From Acidobacteriota bacterium (GTDB lineage: Bacteria > Acidobacteriota > Terriglobia > Bryobacterales > Bryobacteraceae): a stretch of DNA of 64,000 nucleotides. Positions 41,983-51,200 of the stretch are shown in pieces. Made by a program: the position numbers and the translations under genes. The notes under the pieces were generated by a model. That model had not been told where the DNA came from. It ran no database searches and saw only the letters and a list, made by a program, of their open reading frames with translations. The stretch's first letter is position 1, and every line of letters starts with the position of its first letter. The stretch is from NCBI GenBank assembly GCA_025352795.1, contig JANXSF010000060.1, forward strand, positions 1 through 64,000, written 5' to 3'.

Positions 41983-44900
41983 ATGCAGGAACCAGTATAT
42001 CCATGGAATCGATTGTGGTATCCACGTGGAGGGCTGATAAATCTGGTTGATGACGGATTTCTGCTGGATCCCGAGTCCGACCATGCTAAATATTTCGAGG
42101 GCAAAGTCTTCTCTTTTGATTCAATAAGTCAAACGTCATGTTTGGTTCTGTTGGGTGAACAAGGGATGGGCAAATCGACTGCACTCGACGACGAGTTTCA
42201 ACGTGTGAGCATCGCGGCTTCAGTGAATGGAGATATCGCAATGCAGTTCGACCTCGGGATTTGTAGCTCCGAAGATGATCTTGAGCGGAAACTCTTCCAG
42301 GGAGACGAAGTCACTAAGTGGCGAAAAGGGAATCAAACACTCCATCTATTTCTCGACAGCCTCGATGAAGGGTTACTGCGCATCGACACCATTTCTAAAG
42401 TCTTGAGGTCCTCGCTAAAGAACTGTCCTACTGAGCGTTTAAGGCTCCGCATTGCGTCACGACCAGGGGATTGGCCAGCGACTCTTGAACAGCATCTCAT
42501 GGAAATCTGGGATAAGGATCAGGTCAGGGTTTTTGAACTTGCTCCGCTTACGAAAAGCGATGTGATTGTAGCAGCCAAAACTTCGGAAATTCCTTTTGAG
42601 GGGTTTATTGACACAATTATCAAGTCGGGTGCGGTACCATTTGCGATTAAACCGATTACGTTGAAATTTCTCATCCAGAAATTCAAAGTGGATGGAACTC
42701 TACCTACTAACCGTGCTGATCTTTATTTTGATGGATGCCGTCGATTATCTGAGGAGCCGAATCCGGATAGGAACACGCCAAAACTCAGAGGAAAATTGAG
42801 TGTTTCGCAGCGGTTTGCAATCGCTGCCAGGATTGCCGCCGTCACTCAATTTTCGAACAAATCTGGAATTTGGAGAGGAAAACTCGACGAAGCGCCGTCA
42901 GAGGATGTGCTGTTGGAATTGCTAAGCGGTGGGATGGAGGGAGAGTTGGCAAACCACGTCACTGTCGATCTAGAGGCTCTGCGCGAAGTATTAGCTGGCA
43001 CTGGCTTTTTTCTTTCTCGTGGATTGAACCGGCAGGGCTGGAGGCATCAGAGCTACCCGGAATATCTGGCCGCGTACTACCTCAATTCGCACAAAGTTCC
43101 CTTCGAACTGTTGAAGAAGTTCTTTATGAATGCCGATGACTCCGGCAAAGTTATTCCACAACTCAGGGAAACTGCCGCCTGGCTTGCCGCAATGAATCCG
43201 CAAGTCTTCAATTTGTTACTTCAATCGGACCCCGAAGCTCTAATATTGACCGACTTGACGTCCGCAGAACGTGCCAGACTCGCTACCCGGCTTCTGGAGT
43301 CTTTTGAGTCCGGTGAGGTTTTTGATTCTCCATTGCACTTCTCTCCAAAATACGACCGCCTCAAATGTCCTGAACTTTCCACTATCCTCGAGCCATATCT
43401 TGGATGGTCTTCGAGCAATTTGGAAGCGCGATTGACCGCAGTTGATATTGCAAGGCACTGCGAAGTGAAATCCTTACAAAAAGAACTTGCGGACATTGCC
43501 TTAAACGTCAATGAGGACGACAAGCTTCGTATCCACGCAGCCTGGGCCATTGTAGAAATTGGTGAACCTGCCGCGAAAGCATTGCTGCGCCCACTTGCCC
43601 TGGGGCATGCAGGTGAAGACTCTGTAGACGAGCTAAGAGGTTACGGCCTCATGGCTGTGTGGCCAGAGAACATTACGGCACAGGAGATGTTCTCGAACAT
43701 CGTCGCACCGGCCAATGGAGATCATTTCGGTTCCTATTGGCGTTTTCTAGGTTCCGAACTGTTGAAATGGCTTAAGCCCGAAGATATGGTAGTTGCTGTG
43801 TCCTGGGCCAGGCAACATCCCGATGAAGGCAATCATTGGGACCCACTCCCTGTACTATCCTCGAAAATATTGGTGAAAGCCGTCGACCACATAGACGAGA
43901 CTGGAGTTCTTGATGCCTTAGCGGTTGCGCTATTCGAACACACCGAACTTTATAAAAATATTGACGAGATTGACAACAAGCTAGCGTCGTCCAGCGAAGA
44001 GGTGCGACGAAAAGTGGCACATGCGATTCTTCCCTTTGCTGCGACGATCCCAAACGGCAAATTTAACCTGATTGACGCTTCTTCGATGCGGGCGACAGAC
44101 GTCGTGTGGTTACTCACCGAATTGTCACTCAATTCAGATCAGAATACCCGCCTGCTCATTATTAAGGCAATAATCTACTTGTTGAGAACACCACCGGACC
44201 CTATCACATTCGATGCAGTTTGGAGCTTTGCTACTAGCGATGCGGACTTGGGGAAAGAGTTCACGCCGATTATTTCCGAAATCATTCTTGGTAGTTTGCA
44301 CGCAAAAGATTTGAAGACTGAATATTATCGGAGGCTCAGAGTAAGGCCGGCAAAAGAAGTAACAAGTTCAATTGTTCCCGTAACCGACTGTCTGACACAA
44401 ATCCTTTCCAAATATGGGGATAAGGATTTCTTTCCGATTTACATGCATCTGCAATCTCGTGAGAATTCTAGCAACCCAGAACCATTTCCCGGCTGGTCTC
44501 AATTTGATGACTCCGCAAAAGCCTTGATTATTGAGGCCGCTAAGATGTATTTGAAGACCCGGCCACCATGCGCACCGGGTGACTGGTGGAAACACCGCCA
44601 ATTAACGCATCGAATGGTAGCAGGATATGGTTCGTTGCATCTCCTCGCCCTGGAGTCACCTGAATCTCTCGATGGGCTTTCGCTATGCGATTGGGGATTT
44701 TGGACACGGCTCATTGTAGCCTCTGCTACTAGCGGCAATAAGTCCTCTCGGAAGCTATTGGTTACCAAGTCAGAGGAGCGTGTCACAGATATTTTCTACT
44801 CCACTTTGGATGAAGTTATTGATGGGGATAACGAACGTCATAATGGGGTTTCCATTCTTGGGCAACTTGGCGGTTTCTGGAATGATCGATTGGCCGCAAA

Positions 44901-46122
44901 CCTGAATTCAAAGATAGTCGGTAAGGCTCTAAAACCCGGTGCCTTCAGAGACGTCCTGTCTGTGCTGCTCAAGAATAATGACCCTTTAGCTAAAGGAGTG
45001 GCAAGGTCCTTCGCGACTGGTGAACTTCCGCGTTGCGACGAAGTTGAGGGGCGCGCAGTATACGCTAGTACAGCATTGGTTGTGAATGACCCAAGCGAAT
45101 GGAAAGTTGTTTGGCCTGAAATTCAGAAAAGCGAACCCTTCAGCGTTGCAGTTCTGCAAGAAATTGCTTCGGGGCATGAAGTCTACAACTTCCCTGGTCA
45201 ACTTGATTCGGAAGACATAGCGGACCTTTGCATTTGGCTTGCTGATCGCGGGCTTGAAAAAAGACAGGACGGCGACGGCCATGTCACGCGAACCCAAATG
45301 TTAGCGGACTGGTGGAATTCGCTCGTAAATACGCTTGTAAACAAAGGAACAGAGAATAGTTGCCAGGCCATCAGACGATTAATTAAGGAACTACCGAAGT
45401 ACAGCGCAGGGCTTCGAAGTAGCCTCAAAGAGGCGGAGGAGCGGACTCGCCGGGCTGCTTGGATACCTTTGACCCCTGAGGAGGTAATCCGAACCGCAAC
45501 GACCGTTCTGCCGAAGATGGAAACCACGGTTCTGCCTAAGTTAGTTATTACGCTTCATGGCATTAGAAGTCGGGGAGAATGGCAAAAAGAGTTGGGTCCT
45601 GAGCTTCTTGGAATAAGAAATCTGCCTCTGGATTACGGCAACTTCTGGGCTTTGGAACTCTTAATTCCTTGGTGTCGAAACAGAAAAATTGACTGGTTCA
45701 AGAGAGAATACGAAAGGGTGGTCACTGAACATGGGATAGTCCCGTCAATCATTGCGCACAGCTTTGGTACATACATCGTTGCACACGCGATTAAGAAATA
45801 TCCTGAACTTCGATTTGATCGAATTATCTTCTGTGGTTCGATTCTTAGTGAAGACTATGACTGGGTAACTCCAGTGAAAGCCGGGCGGGTAAAAGCAGTT
45901 CTGAATCAGTGTGGAGGCAAAGACATATGGGTCAAGCTGGCTGACTGGTTTGTTGCCGACGGGGGGCAAGCAGGAGTTCTAGGATTTAAAACAAATTGTT
46001 CCAGCGTCATTAATGATATTCGTCCAGAATTCAACCATTTCAACTATTTCTACGCGTTAAACTATCGCGAGAATTGGATTCCATTCCTGTGCCGTGATGG
46101 AGTCACACCAGACAAAAATTAG
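41983..46122 (+). CDS. NACHT/STAND-like ATPase with helical repeats and C-terminal alpha/beta-hydrolase
   Basis: 1379 residues. N-terminal NTPase: Walker A GEQGMGKST (58-66), Walker B HLFLDSLDE (121-129), and an arginine sensor-type IASRPGDW (157-164), the NACHT-like layout, with no N-terminal effector before it. Residues about 380-1150 are HEAT/ARM-like helices, the usual sensor part. The last ~197 residues (from 1183) are a serine hydrolase: LHGIRSRGEW, nucleophile elbow AHSFG with S1260, likely D1314 (CGGKDIW) and H1352 (EFNHFNYF). Predicted ligand-triggered effector, perhaps lipase or esterase activity causing cell shutdown. Upstream TAGAAT (41969-41974) may be the -10. Flanked by TA modules. 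Confidence 0.85.
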   Translation: MQEPVYPWNRLWYPRGGLINLVDDGFLLDPESDHAKYFEGKVFSFDSISQTSCLVLLGEQGMGKSTALDDEFQRVSIAASVNGDIAMQFDLGICSSEDDLERKLFQGDEVTKWRKGNQTLHLFLDSLDEGLLRIDTISKVLRSSLKNCPTERLRLRIASRPGDWPATLEQHLMEIWDKDQVRVFELAPLTKSDVIVAAKTSEIPFEGFIDTIIKSGAVPFAIKPITLKFLIQKFKVDGTLPTNRADLYFDGCRRLSEEPNPDRNTPKLRGKLSVSQRFAIAARIAAVTQFSNKSGIWRGKLDEAPSEDVLLELLSGGMEGELANHVTVDLEALREVLAGTGFFLSRGLNRQGWRHQSYPEYLAAYYLNSHKVPFELLKKFFMNADDSGKVIPQLRETAAWLAAMNPQVFNLLLQSDPEALILTDLTSAERARLATRLLESFESGEVFDSPLHFSPKYDRLKCPELSTILEPYLGWSSSNLEARLTAVDIARHCEVKSLQKELADIALNVNEDDKLRIHAAWAIVEIGEPAAKALLRPLALGHAGEDSVDELRGYGLMAVWPENITAQEMFSNIVAPANGDHFGSYWRFLGSELLKWLKPEDMVVAVSWARQHPDEGNHWDPLPVLSSKILVKAVDHIDETGVLDALAVALFEHTELYKNIDEIDNKLASSSEEVRRKVAHAILPFAATIPNGKFNLIDASSMRATDVVWLLTELSLNSDQNTRLLIIKAIIYLLRTPPDPITFDAVWSFATSDADLGKEFTPIISEIILGSLHAKDLKTEYYRRLRVRPAKEVTSSIVPVTDCLTQILSKYGDKDFFPIYMHLQSRENSSNPEPFPGWSQFDDSAKALIIEAAKMYLKTRPPCAPGDWWKHRQLTHRMVAGYGSLHLLALESPESLDGLSLCDWGFWTRLIVASATSGNKSSRKLLVTKSEERVTDIFYSTLDEVIDGDNERHNGVSILGQLGGFWNDRLAANLNSKIVGKALKPGAFRDVLSVLLKNNDPLAKGVARSFATGELPRCDEVEGRAVYASTALVVNDPSEWKVVWPEIQKSEPFSVAVLQEIASGHEVYNFPGQLDSEDIADLCIWLADRGLEKRQDGDGHVTRTQMLADWWNSLVNTLVNKGTENSCQAIRRLIKELPKYSAGLRSSLKEAEERTRRAAWIPLTPEEVIRTATTVLPKMETTVLPKLVITLHGIRSRGEWQKELGPELLGIRNLPLDYGNFWALELLIPWCRNRKIDWFKREYERVVTEHGIVPSIIAHSFGTYIVAHAIKKYPELRFDRIIFCGSILSEDYDWVTPVKAGRVKAVLNQCGGKDIWVKLADWFVADGGQAGVLGFKTNCSSVINDIRPEFNHFNYFYALNYRENWIPFLCRDGVTPDKN

Positions 46123-46247
46123 CTCTTAAACTTCAGCAATCACCACCCAATCCAAATCCGTAACAGAAACTCCCCAAAGCAGTTACCTGCAAGAATTCCA
46201 CTGTCACCTACACCGCCCATGCAACAATCCAAGCCAAGGAGAAACCC

Positions 46248-46337
46248 ATGGCAACCTCATCCTCAATCCGAGGCAACACTGTCACTCTCATGGTGTTAAA
46301 ATGGTCTTGTACACATTGTACAAACTGTCCATCATGA
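46248..46337 (+). CDS. 29-residue small ORF overlapping the phd start
   Basis: ATG 46248 with AAGGAG at ideal spacing encodes MATSSSIRGNTVTLMVLKWS plus CTHCTNCPS and stops in TGA 46335, overlapping the antitoxin ATG (ATGA). The frame runs through the palindromic operator. It could be a leader peptide coupling translation to the antitoxin, or a remnant of an older gene: the frame is open upstream to 46176 (…TYTAHATIQAKEKP). Weakly supported. Confidence 0.35.
   Translation: MATSSSIRGNTVTLMVLKWSCTHCTNCPS
46308..46324. promoter_or_regulatory. perfect inverted repeat, putative Phd/RelE operator
   Basis: TTGTACA-CAT-TGTACAA, seven-base arms and three-base spacer, 10 bases before the antitoxin ATG. 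Position and symmetry fit a Phd/YefM autorepressor site. Confidence 0.6.
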
Positions 46338-46594
46338 CGCGACTCAACATCTCAAAAGCAAGAGCGGAATTTCCGGATATCCTTAACCGTGCGGCCTATG
46401 GACATGAACGAACCATTCTTTCCCGCCGTGGCAAGGACCTTGCCGCCATTATCTCAATTGAAGACCTTCAACTTTTAGAGCGGCTGGCACGTGACGAAAT
46501 GGATCGAATAGATTTGGAAGACGCTCGCGCCGCACTTGCTGAACCGGGAGAAAATATTTCCTTCGAGCAAGTGAAAAAAAATCTGGGAATCTAG
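46334..46594 (+). CDS. Phd/YefM-type antitoxin
   Basis: 86 residues from ATG 46334: MTRLNISKARAEFPDILNRA, then HERTILSRRGKDLAAIISIEDLQLLERL, the Phd_YefM fold. C-terminal helix ALAEPGENISFEQVKKNL masks the toxin. Followed after a 9-base gap by relE. Confidence 0.92.
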   Translation: MTRLNISKARAEFPDILNRAAYGHERTILSRRGKDLAAIISIEDLQLLERLARDEMDRIDLEDARAALAEPGENISFEQVKKNLGI

Positions 46595-46603
46595 GCTTTT
46601 CGA

Positions 46604-46876
46604 TTGATCTATCGTATTGAATTCCGTCCCTCTGCGGAACAGGGCCTTGCCAAACTGGATCCCTACATTCGAAGGAAGGTTAGCGCAGGCATTGATAAAC
46701 TTGCTGTAAACCCCCGTCCGATTGGGGCAAAACTGCTTAAGGGAGCGGAGCGACTTTACCGTGTCTACGCCGGACCCGGCAAAGACTATCGCGTCATTTA
46801 TGAAATTAAAGATGCAATTCTTTTGATCCTGGTTGTAAAGGTTGGCGACCGCAAAGACGTCTATCGCAGCCTGTAG
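46604..46876 (+). CDS. relE: RelE-family toxin
   Basis: 90 residues from TTG 46604: IYRIEFRPSAEQGLAKLDPYIRRKVSAGIDKLAVNPRP, GAKLLKGAERLYRVYAGPGKDYRVIYEIKDAILLILVVKVGDRKDVYR. This is the complete RelE fold with the basic C-terminal residues (R-K-D-V-Y-R) needed for ribosome-dependent mRNA cleavage. Confidence 0.93.
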   Translation: MIYRIEFRPSAEQGLAKLDPYIRRKVSAGIDKLAVNPRPIGAKLLKGAERLYRVYAGPGKDYRVIYEIKDAILLILVVKVGDRKDVYRSL

Positions 46877-46879
46877 TCA

Positions 46880-46922
46880 CCTCCTCTTATCTGCGTTAAT
46901 CTGCGACATCTGCGGATAAAAA
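46880..46922. repeat. ATCTGCG-rich dispersed repeat, copy 4
   Basis: CCTCTTATCTGCGTTAATCTGCGACATCTGCGGATAAAAA. It lies between relE and the ABC-F gene start. Confidence 0.8.
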
Positions 46923-46974
46923 TACCGCTGGGCCTGTAACCGCACCCCCATCCACGCTAAACTAGAAGTTCCCC

Positions 46975-48582
46975 GTGATATCAGTAAGCAATGTAACCAT
47001 GCGCTACGGCGCCAAAATTCTGTTTGAAGATGTGTCAACCGCCTTCCTCGACAACCGCCGCTATGGCCTGACTGGGCCAAACGGTTCTGGCAAGTCCACC
47101 TTCATGAAGCTCTTGACCAACGAATTGGAGCCGCATAAGGGCTCTGTCGTGCGGCCTAAGAAGTTCGGCGTGCTGCGCCAGGACCAGTCGGAGTTCGACG
47201 CTTTCCGCGTGATCGACACCGTCATTATGGGCAATCGAGGCCTATGGGCGGCTCTTGAAGAGCGCGAACTCATTTACTCCAAACCGGAAATGACCGATGA
47301 AGACGGCATGCGTCTAGGTGAACTGGAAGGCATTGTTGGCGATGAAGATGGCTACACCGCCGAAAGCGATGCCGCTGTTTTGCTGGATGGCTTGGACGTC
47401 CCAATCGACTTTCATGAGCGCATGATGGGAGAATTGCAAGGCGGCCATAAAGTGCGTGTGCTGTTGGCGCAGGCGCTATTCGGGCATCCCGGCGCACTCT
47501 TTCTGGACGAACCGACTAACTACCTTGATTTGGAATCCATCCACTGGCTGGAAGATTTCCTGATCCATTACGAAGGCACGCTGATTGTCATTTCCCACGA
47601 TAGGCACTTCCTCAACAACGTCTGCACGCACATTGCCGATATCGACTATCAGACCATCATCACTTACCCCGGTGGTTATGACGATATGGTGTTGCGTAAA
47701 ACGCAGGTGCGTTCCCAAGTGGAATCGGGCAACCTGCAGCGGGAAAAGAAGATTGCGCAATTAAGTGAATTCATCGCGCGCTTTTCCGCTGGTACGCGCT
47801 CCAGCCAGGTGACATCCCGTAAGAAAGAAGTGGAGCGGCTGCAAACATCGGACTTGGCCAGGTCCAATATTGCCCGCCCGTTCATTCGTTTCCAAATGAA
47901 CCGTCCGTCGGGCCGCACTGCTTTGGCATTTGACGGAGTTTCCAAAGCCTATGGTGATAACAAAGTCATCAAAGGATTCAGCGCCAACATCCAACGGGGC
48001 GACAAGATTGCGTTGGTGGGTCGTAACGGCGTTGGTAAGACCACGCTTCTGAAAGCATTGTTGGACAAAGCTCCGGGAGTAAGTGAAACCGATACTTCCC
48101 GTGATGCCGGACAAGTGGATTGGGGACACGAAGTTTCGGTCGGCTATTTTGCGCAGGACCATCGCAGTTCCATTCAAGGCGGCATGACGGCGTTTGAGTG
48201 GCTATACCAGTGGGATCCGTTGTTGGCGCAAGAAGACATTCGCGGATTGTTAGGCCAAATGTTATTCAGCGGTGAAGAAGGCATAAAGCCTACCGAAGCT
48301 CTCTCTGGTGGTGAGGCGGCTCGATTGATTATGTGTAAGTTGATGCTGCAAAAGCCCAACTTTCTGGTGTTCGACGAACCGACAAATCACTTAGACCTGG
48401 AAGCCATCAACGCACTGAACATTGCTTTGCAGAAGTATGAGGGCACGGTATTCCTGGTGACTCACGATGAAGATCTGATCGACGAAGTGGCCACGCGAAT
48501 TTGGCGATTCGACGGCGGTGAGATTGAAGACTTCAAGGACATTTACGAAGAATATCTGAAGCTGCATCCGTCAGAAAGATAG
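46975..48582 (+). CDS. ybiT: ABC-F family ATPase (YbiT-like)
   Basis: 535 residues, two ABC cassettes in one chain and no TM segments. Cassette 1: Walker A GPNGSGKST, signature-like GELQGGHKVRVLLAQ, Walker B LFLDEPTNYLD; P-site linker about 240-305; cassette 2: GRNGVGKTT, LSGGEAARLIM, LVFDEPTNHLD. Start GTG 46975. ABC-F proteins bind the ribosomal E-site and rescue stalled ribosomes; the length and the DEDGY/VIDTVIMG patterns match the YbiT group. Confidence 0.88.
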   Translation: MISVSNVTMRYGAKILFEDVSTAFLDNRRYGLTGPNGSGKSTFMKLLTNELEPHKGSVVRPKKFGVLRQDQSEFDAFRVIDTVIMGNRGLWAALEERELIYSKPEMTDEDGMRLGELEGIVGDEDGYTAESDAAVLLDGLDVPIDFHERMMGELQGGHKVRVLLAQALFGHPGALFLDEPTNYLDLESIHWLEDFLIHYEGTLIVISHDRHFLNNVCTHIADIDYQTIITYPGGYDDMVLRKTQVRSQVESGNLQREKKIAQLSEFIARFSAGTRSSQVTSRKKEVERLQTSDLARSNIARPFIRFQMNRPSGRTALAFDGVSKAYGDNKVIKGFSANIQRGDKIALVGRNGVGKTTLLKALLDKAPGVSETDTSRDAGQVDWGHEVSVGYFAQDHRSSIQGGMTAFEWLYQWDPLLAQEDIRGLLGQMLFSGEEGIKPTEALSGGEAARLIMCKLMLQKPNFLVFDEPTNHLDLEAINALNIALQKYEGTVFLVTHDEDLIDEVATRIWRFDGGEIEDFKDIYEEYLKLHPSER

Positions 48583-48586
48583 TCTT

Positions 48587-50140
48587 CTAGTGCCGGAAAT
48601 GGCGCACGCCAGTGAACACCATGGCTAAACCAAGACGGTCTGCGGCAGCGATCACTTCCGCGTCCTTTACTGAACCGCCGGGCTGAATCACTGCCGTAAT
48701 CCCGTGCTTGGCAGCTTCTTCCAATCCGTCGGGAAAAGGGAAAAACGCATCGGAAGCCAGCACGCAACCGGCTAGTGGAAGTACGGCTTTCATGGCCCCA
48801 ACCTTGACGGAATCCACACGGCTCATTTGGCCTGCTCCGGCACTGACAGACTGTCCGGCACGGGCATATACAATGGCGTTGGACTTCACGTGTTTCACTA
48901 TTTTCCATCCGAAACCTAGTGCCTGCCATTCTTCTTCTGTGGGTTGGCGCTGGGTTTTGACAGCGGCTTGGGAACGGTCAAAGGTCAATGAATCGACAGA
49001 TTGCGCCAGCGTTCCACCACTGATTGATTTCACTACATAGCGTTCGTCGGATGGAGTAACTCGCACCAATCGTAAGTTTTTCTTTAAGGCCAATACGGCC
49101 AATGCTTCTGTTGAGAACGACGGGGCGGCAATGCATTCGGTGAAGATCTTGGCCACTTCGGTGGCGGTCTCTGCATCCAATTCGCGATTGAAGGCCAGTA
49201 CACCTCCGAATGCGGAAACAGGATCTGCTTCAAGCGCCTTACGATACGCCATGGCCAGCGTTTTTTGTTCAGCACAGCCACAAGGATTTGTGTGCTTAAT
49301 GATGGCGCAAGCCGGATTTAAAAATTCGTTGATCAATTGCCAGGCAGCATCCAGATCCACCAAATTGTTGTAACTCAGTTCCTTGCCTTGCAGTTGCTCG
49401 GCGCCAGCCACACCGCCAGCACCTTTGGAATAAAGCGCCGCTTGTTGATGCGGATTTTCACCGTAGCGGAGTGACATTTTCATCGGCTGCCGGATGCTGA
49501 GTGTCTGAGGTAGAACCGATGGCTGATCCACAAAATCATCTGCGGAAATCGTAATACTTTCCAGACGGGTGGTGATGGCTGCATCGTAGGCGGCAGTAAT
49601 CGCAAATGCTTTTTTGGCCAGATTCCAATGGGTATTCAAGCTTAGAGAACCGTTGTTCGATTGTAGCTCTGCAAGCAATTGAGCGTAGTCATGGGGCGAA
49701 GTTACCACGGCCACATCCTGATAATTCTTGGCCGCGGCGCGGATCATGGTTGGGCCGCCAATGTCGATATTCTCAATCAGATGGTGGACTGATGCGCTTT
49801 TATCCGCAGCCACTTTCTCAAAGGCGTAGAGATTCACCACCACCATATCAATGGTGGGAATGCCGTGGGCGGCGATCGCTTCCATATGATCGGCTTTGGA
49901 GCGAATGGCAAGAATGCCACCGGCTACGCGTGGATGAATGGTTTTCACTCTGCCGTCCAGCATTTCAGGAAAGCCAGTTACTTCCGCCACATCTTTCACT
50001 GGGATGCCAGCATCTTTGATGGCCTTTGCGGTGCCGCCAGTGGAAATCAATTCCACTCCAAGTCCGTTCAAACCACGTGCAAATTCCACGAGGTCCGTTT
50101 TGTCTGTGAGGCTCAACAGAGCCCGCCTGATTTTTGCCAT
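48587..50140 (-). CDS. purH: bifunctional AICAR transformylase / IMP cyclohydrolase
   Basis: 517 residues. N-terminal MGS-like IMP cyclohydrolase (ALLSLTDKTDLVEFARGL, STGGTAKAI, HPRVAGGILAIR), C-terminal transformylase (LRYGENPHQQAALY, IKHTNPCGCAEQ, PFPDGLEEAAKHGITAVIQPGGSVKD). Last two steps of purine synthesis. Convergent with the ABC-F gene, 4-base gap. Confidence 0.97.
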   Translation of the reverse strand: MAKIRRALLSLTDKTDLVEFARGLNGLGVELISTGGTAKAIKDAGIPVKDVAEVTGFPEMLDGRVKTIHPRVAGGILAIRSKADHMEAIAAHGIPTIDMVVVNLYAFEKVAADKSASVHHLIENIDIGGPTMIRAAAKNYQDVAVVTSPHDYAQLLAELQSNNGSLSLNTHWNLAKKAFAITAAYDAAITTRLESITISADDFVDQPSVLPQTLSIRQPMKMSLRYGENPHQQAALYSKGAGGVAGAEQLQGKELSYNNLVDLDAAWQLINEFLNPACAIIKHTNPCGCAEQKTLAMAYRKALEADPVSAFGGVLAFNRELDAETATEVAKIFTECIAAPSFSTEALAVLALKKNLRLVRVTPSDERYVVKSISGGTLAQSVDSLTFDRSQAAVKTQRQPTEEEWQALGFGWKIVKHVKSNAIVYARAGQSVSAGAGQMSRVDSVKVGAMKAVLPLAGCVLASDAFFPFPDGLEEAAKHGITAVIQPGGSVKDAEVIAAADRLGLAMVFTGVRHFRH

Positions 50141-50188
50141 GAAACGATAATTTTCTCATAGAGGACCATCGCACGGATACAATAAAAT

Positions 50189-51196
50189 GTGCCTTATAAA
50201 GTAACTCTGATTCCAGGCGACGGAATTGGCCCGGAAGTTGCGGATGCCACGGTCCGCGCCGTTGATGCCACCGGCGTTGCCATTGAGTGGGAACGCGTAG
50301 AATTAACATCGAAGATTATAGAAGCCGCTGGTACGCCAGTGCCGCAACATGTGTTGGATTCACTGGATCGCACTCGCCTGGGCTTGAAAGGTCCGGTGAC
50401 TACGCCGGTGGCCGGTGGATTTTCCAGCGTGAATGTTGCCCTGCGCAAGAAGCTGGATCTGTTTGCCAATGTACGCCCAGTGCATACGCTGCCTGGTTTG
50501 AAAACGCGATTTGACGATTTGAAAATTGACATGATCCTGTTCCGGGAAAATACCGAAGATGTCTATTCCGGCCTGGAACATGAAGTGGTGAAAGACGTTG
50601 TAGAGAGTCTGAAAATCATCACCCGCACCGCTAGTATCAAGATTGCCGAATACGCTTTTGATTACGCCCAACGCATGGGGAGAAAGAAAGTGGTAGCGGT
50701 GCATAAGGCCAATATCATGAAGTTATCGGACGGCCTTTTTCTTCGCTGCTGCCGTGAAGTGGCCGAACGCTATCCGTGGATATCGTACAAAGAACTGATC
50801 GTCGACAATGCTTCAATGCAGTTGGTGATGCGGCCGGAAACGTTTGACGTGCTGATTCTGCCGAACCTATATGGCGATATTCTTTCCGATCTGGCAGCGG
50901 GTTTAGTGGGTGGGTTAGGCATTGTGCCTGGAGCCAACATGGGTCGTGATCATGCGGTGTTTGAAGCAGTCCACGGGTCGGCACCAGACATTGCTGGTAA
51001 AGGTTTGGCCAATCCAACCGCGCTGATGATGTCGGCAGGAATGATGCTGACCCACTTAGGGGAGCATGATGCGGCTAAGCGATTGCACGACGCTATTGGC
51101 AAAGTATATTTGGATGGCAAACCGTTGACGGGAGATGTTGGAGGAAATGCCAACACCACCCAATTTACCGATGCCGTAATTGCGGCAATGAAATAG
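50189..51196 (+). CDS. isocitrate/isopropylmalate dehydrogenase family, NAD-IDH-like
   Basis: 335 residues from GTG 50189: IPGDGIGPEVADA start, LFRENTEDVYSGLEH (the S/E pair and Y typical of isocitrate dehydrogenases), HKANIMKLSDGLFLRCCREVAE, Mg-site DVLILPNLYGDILSDLAAGLVGG, and the closing VFEAVHGSAPDIAGKGLANP. The NTEDVYSG loop favours isocitrate over isopropylmalate; the homoisocitrate option cannot be excluded. TCA-cycle enzyme, probably NAD-dependent. Confidence 0.92.
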   Translation: MPYKVTLIPGDGIGPEVADATVRAVDATGVAIEWERVELTSKIIEAAGTPVPQHVLDSLDRTRLGLKGPVTTPVAGGFSSVNVALRKKLDLFANVRPVHTLPGLKTRFDDLKIDMILFRENTEDVYSGLEHEVVKDVVESLKIITRTASIKIAEYAFDYAQRMGRKKVVAVHKANIMKLSDGLFLRCCREVAERYPWISYKELIVDNASMQLVMRPETFDVLILPNLYGDILSDLAAGLVGGLGIVPGANMGRDHAVFEAVHGSAPDIAGKGLANPTALMMSAGMMLTHLGEHDAAKRLHDAIGKVYLDGKPLTGDVGGNANTTQFTDAVIAAMK

Positions 51197-51200
51197 TAAG

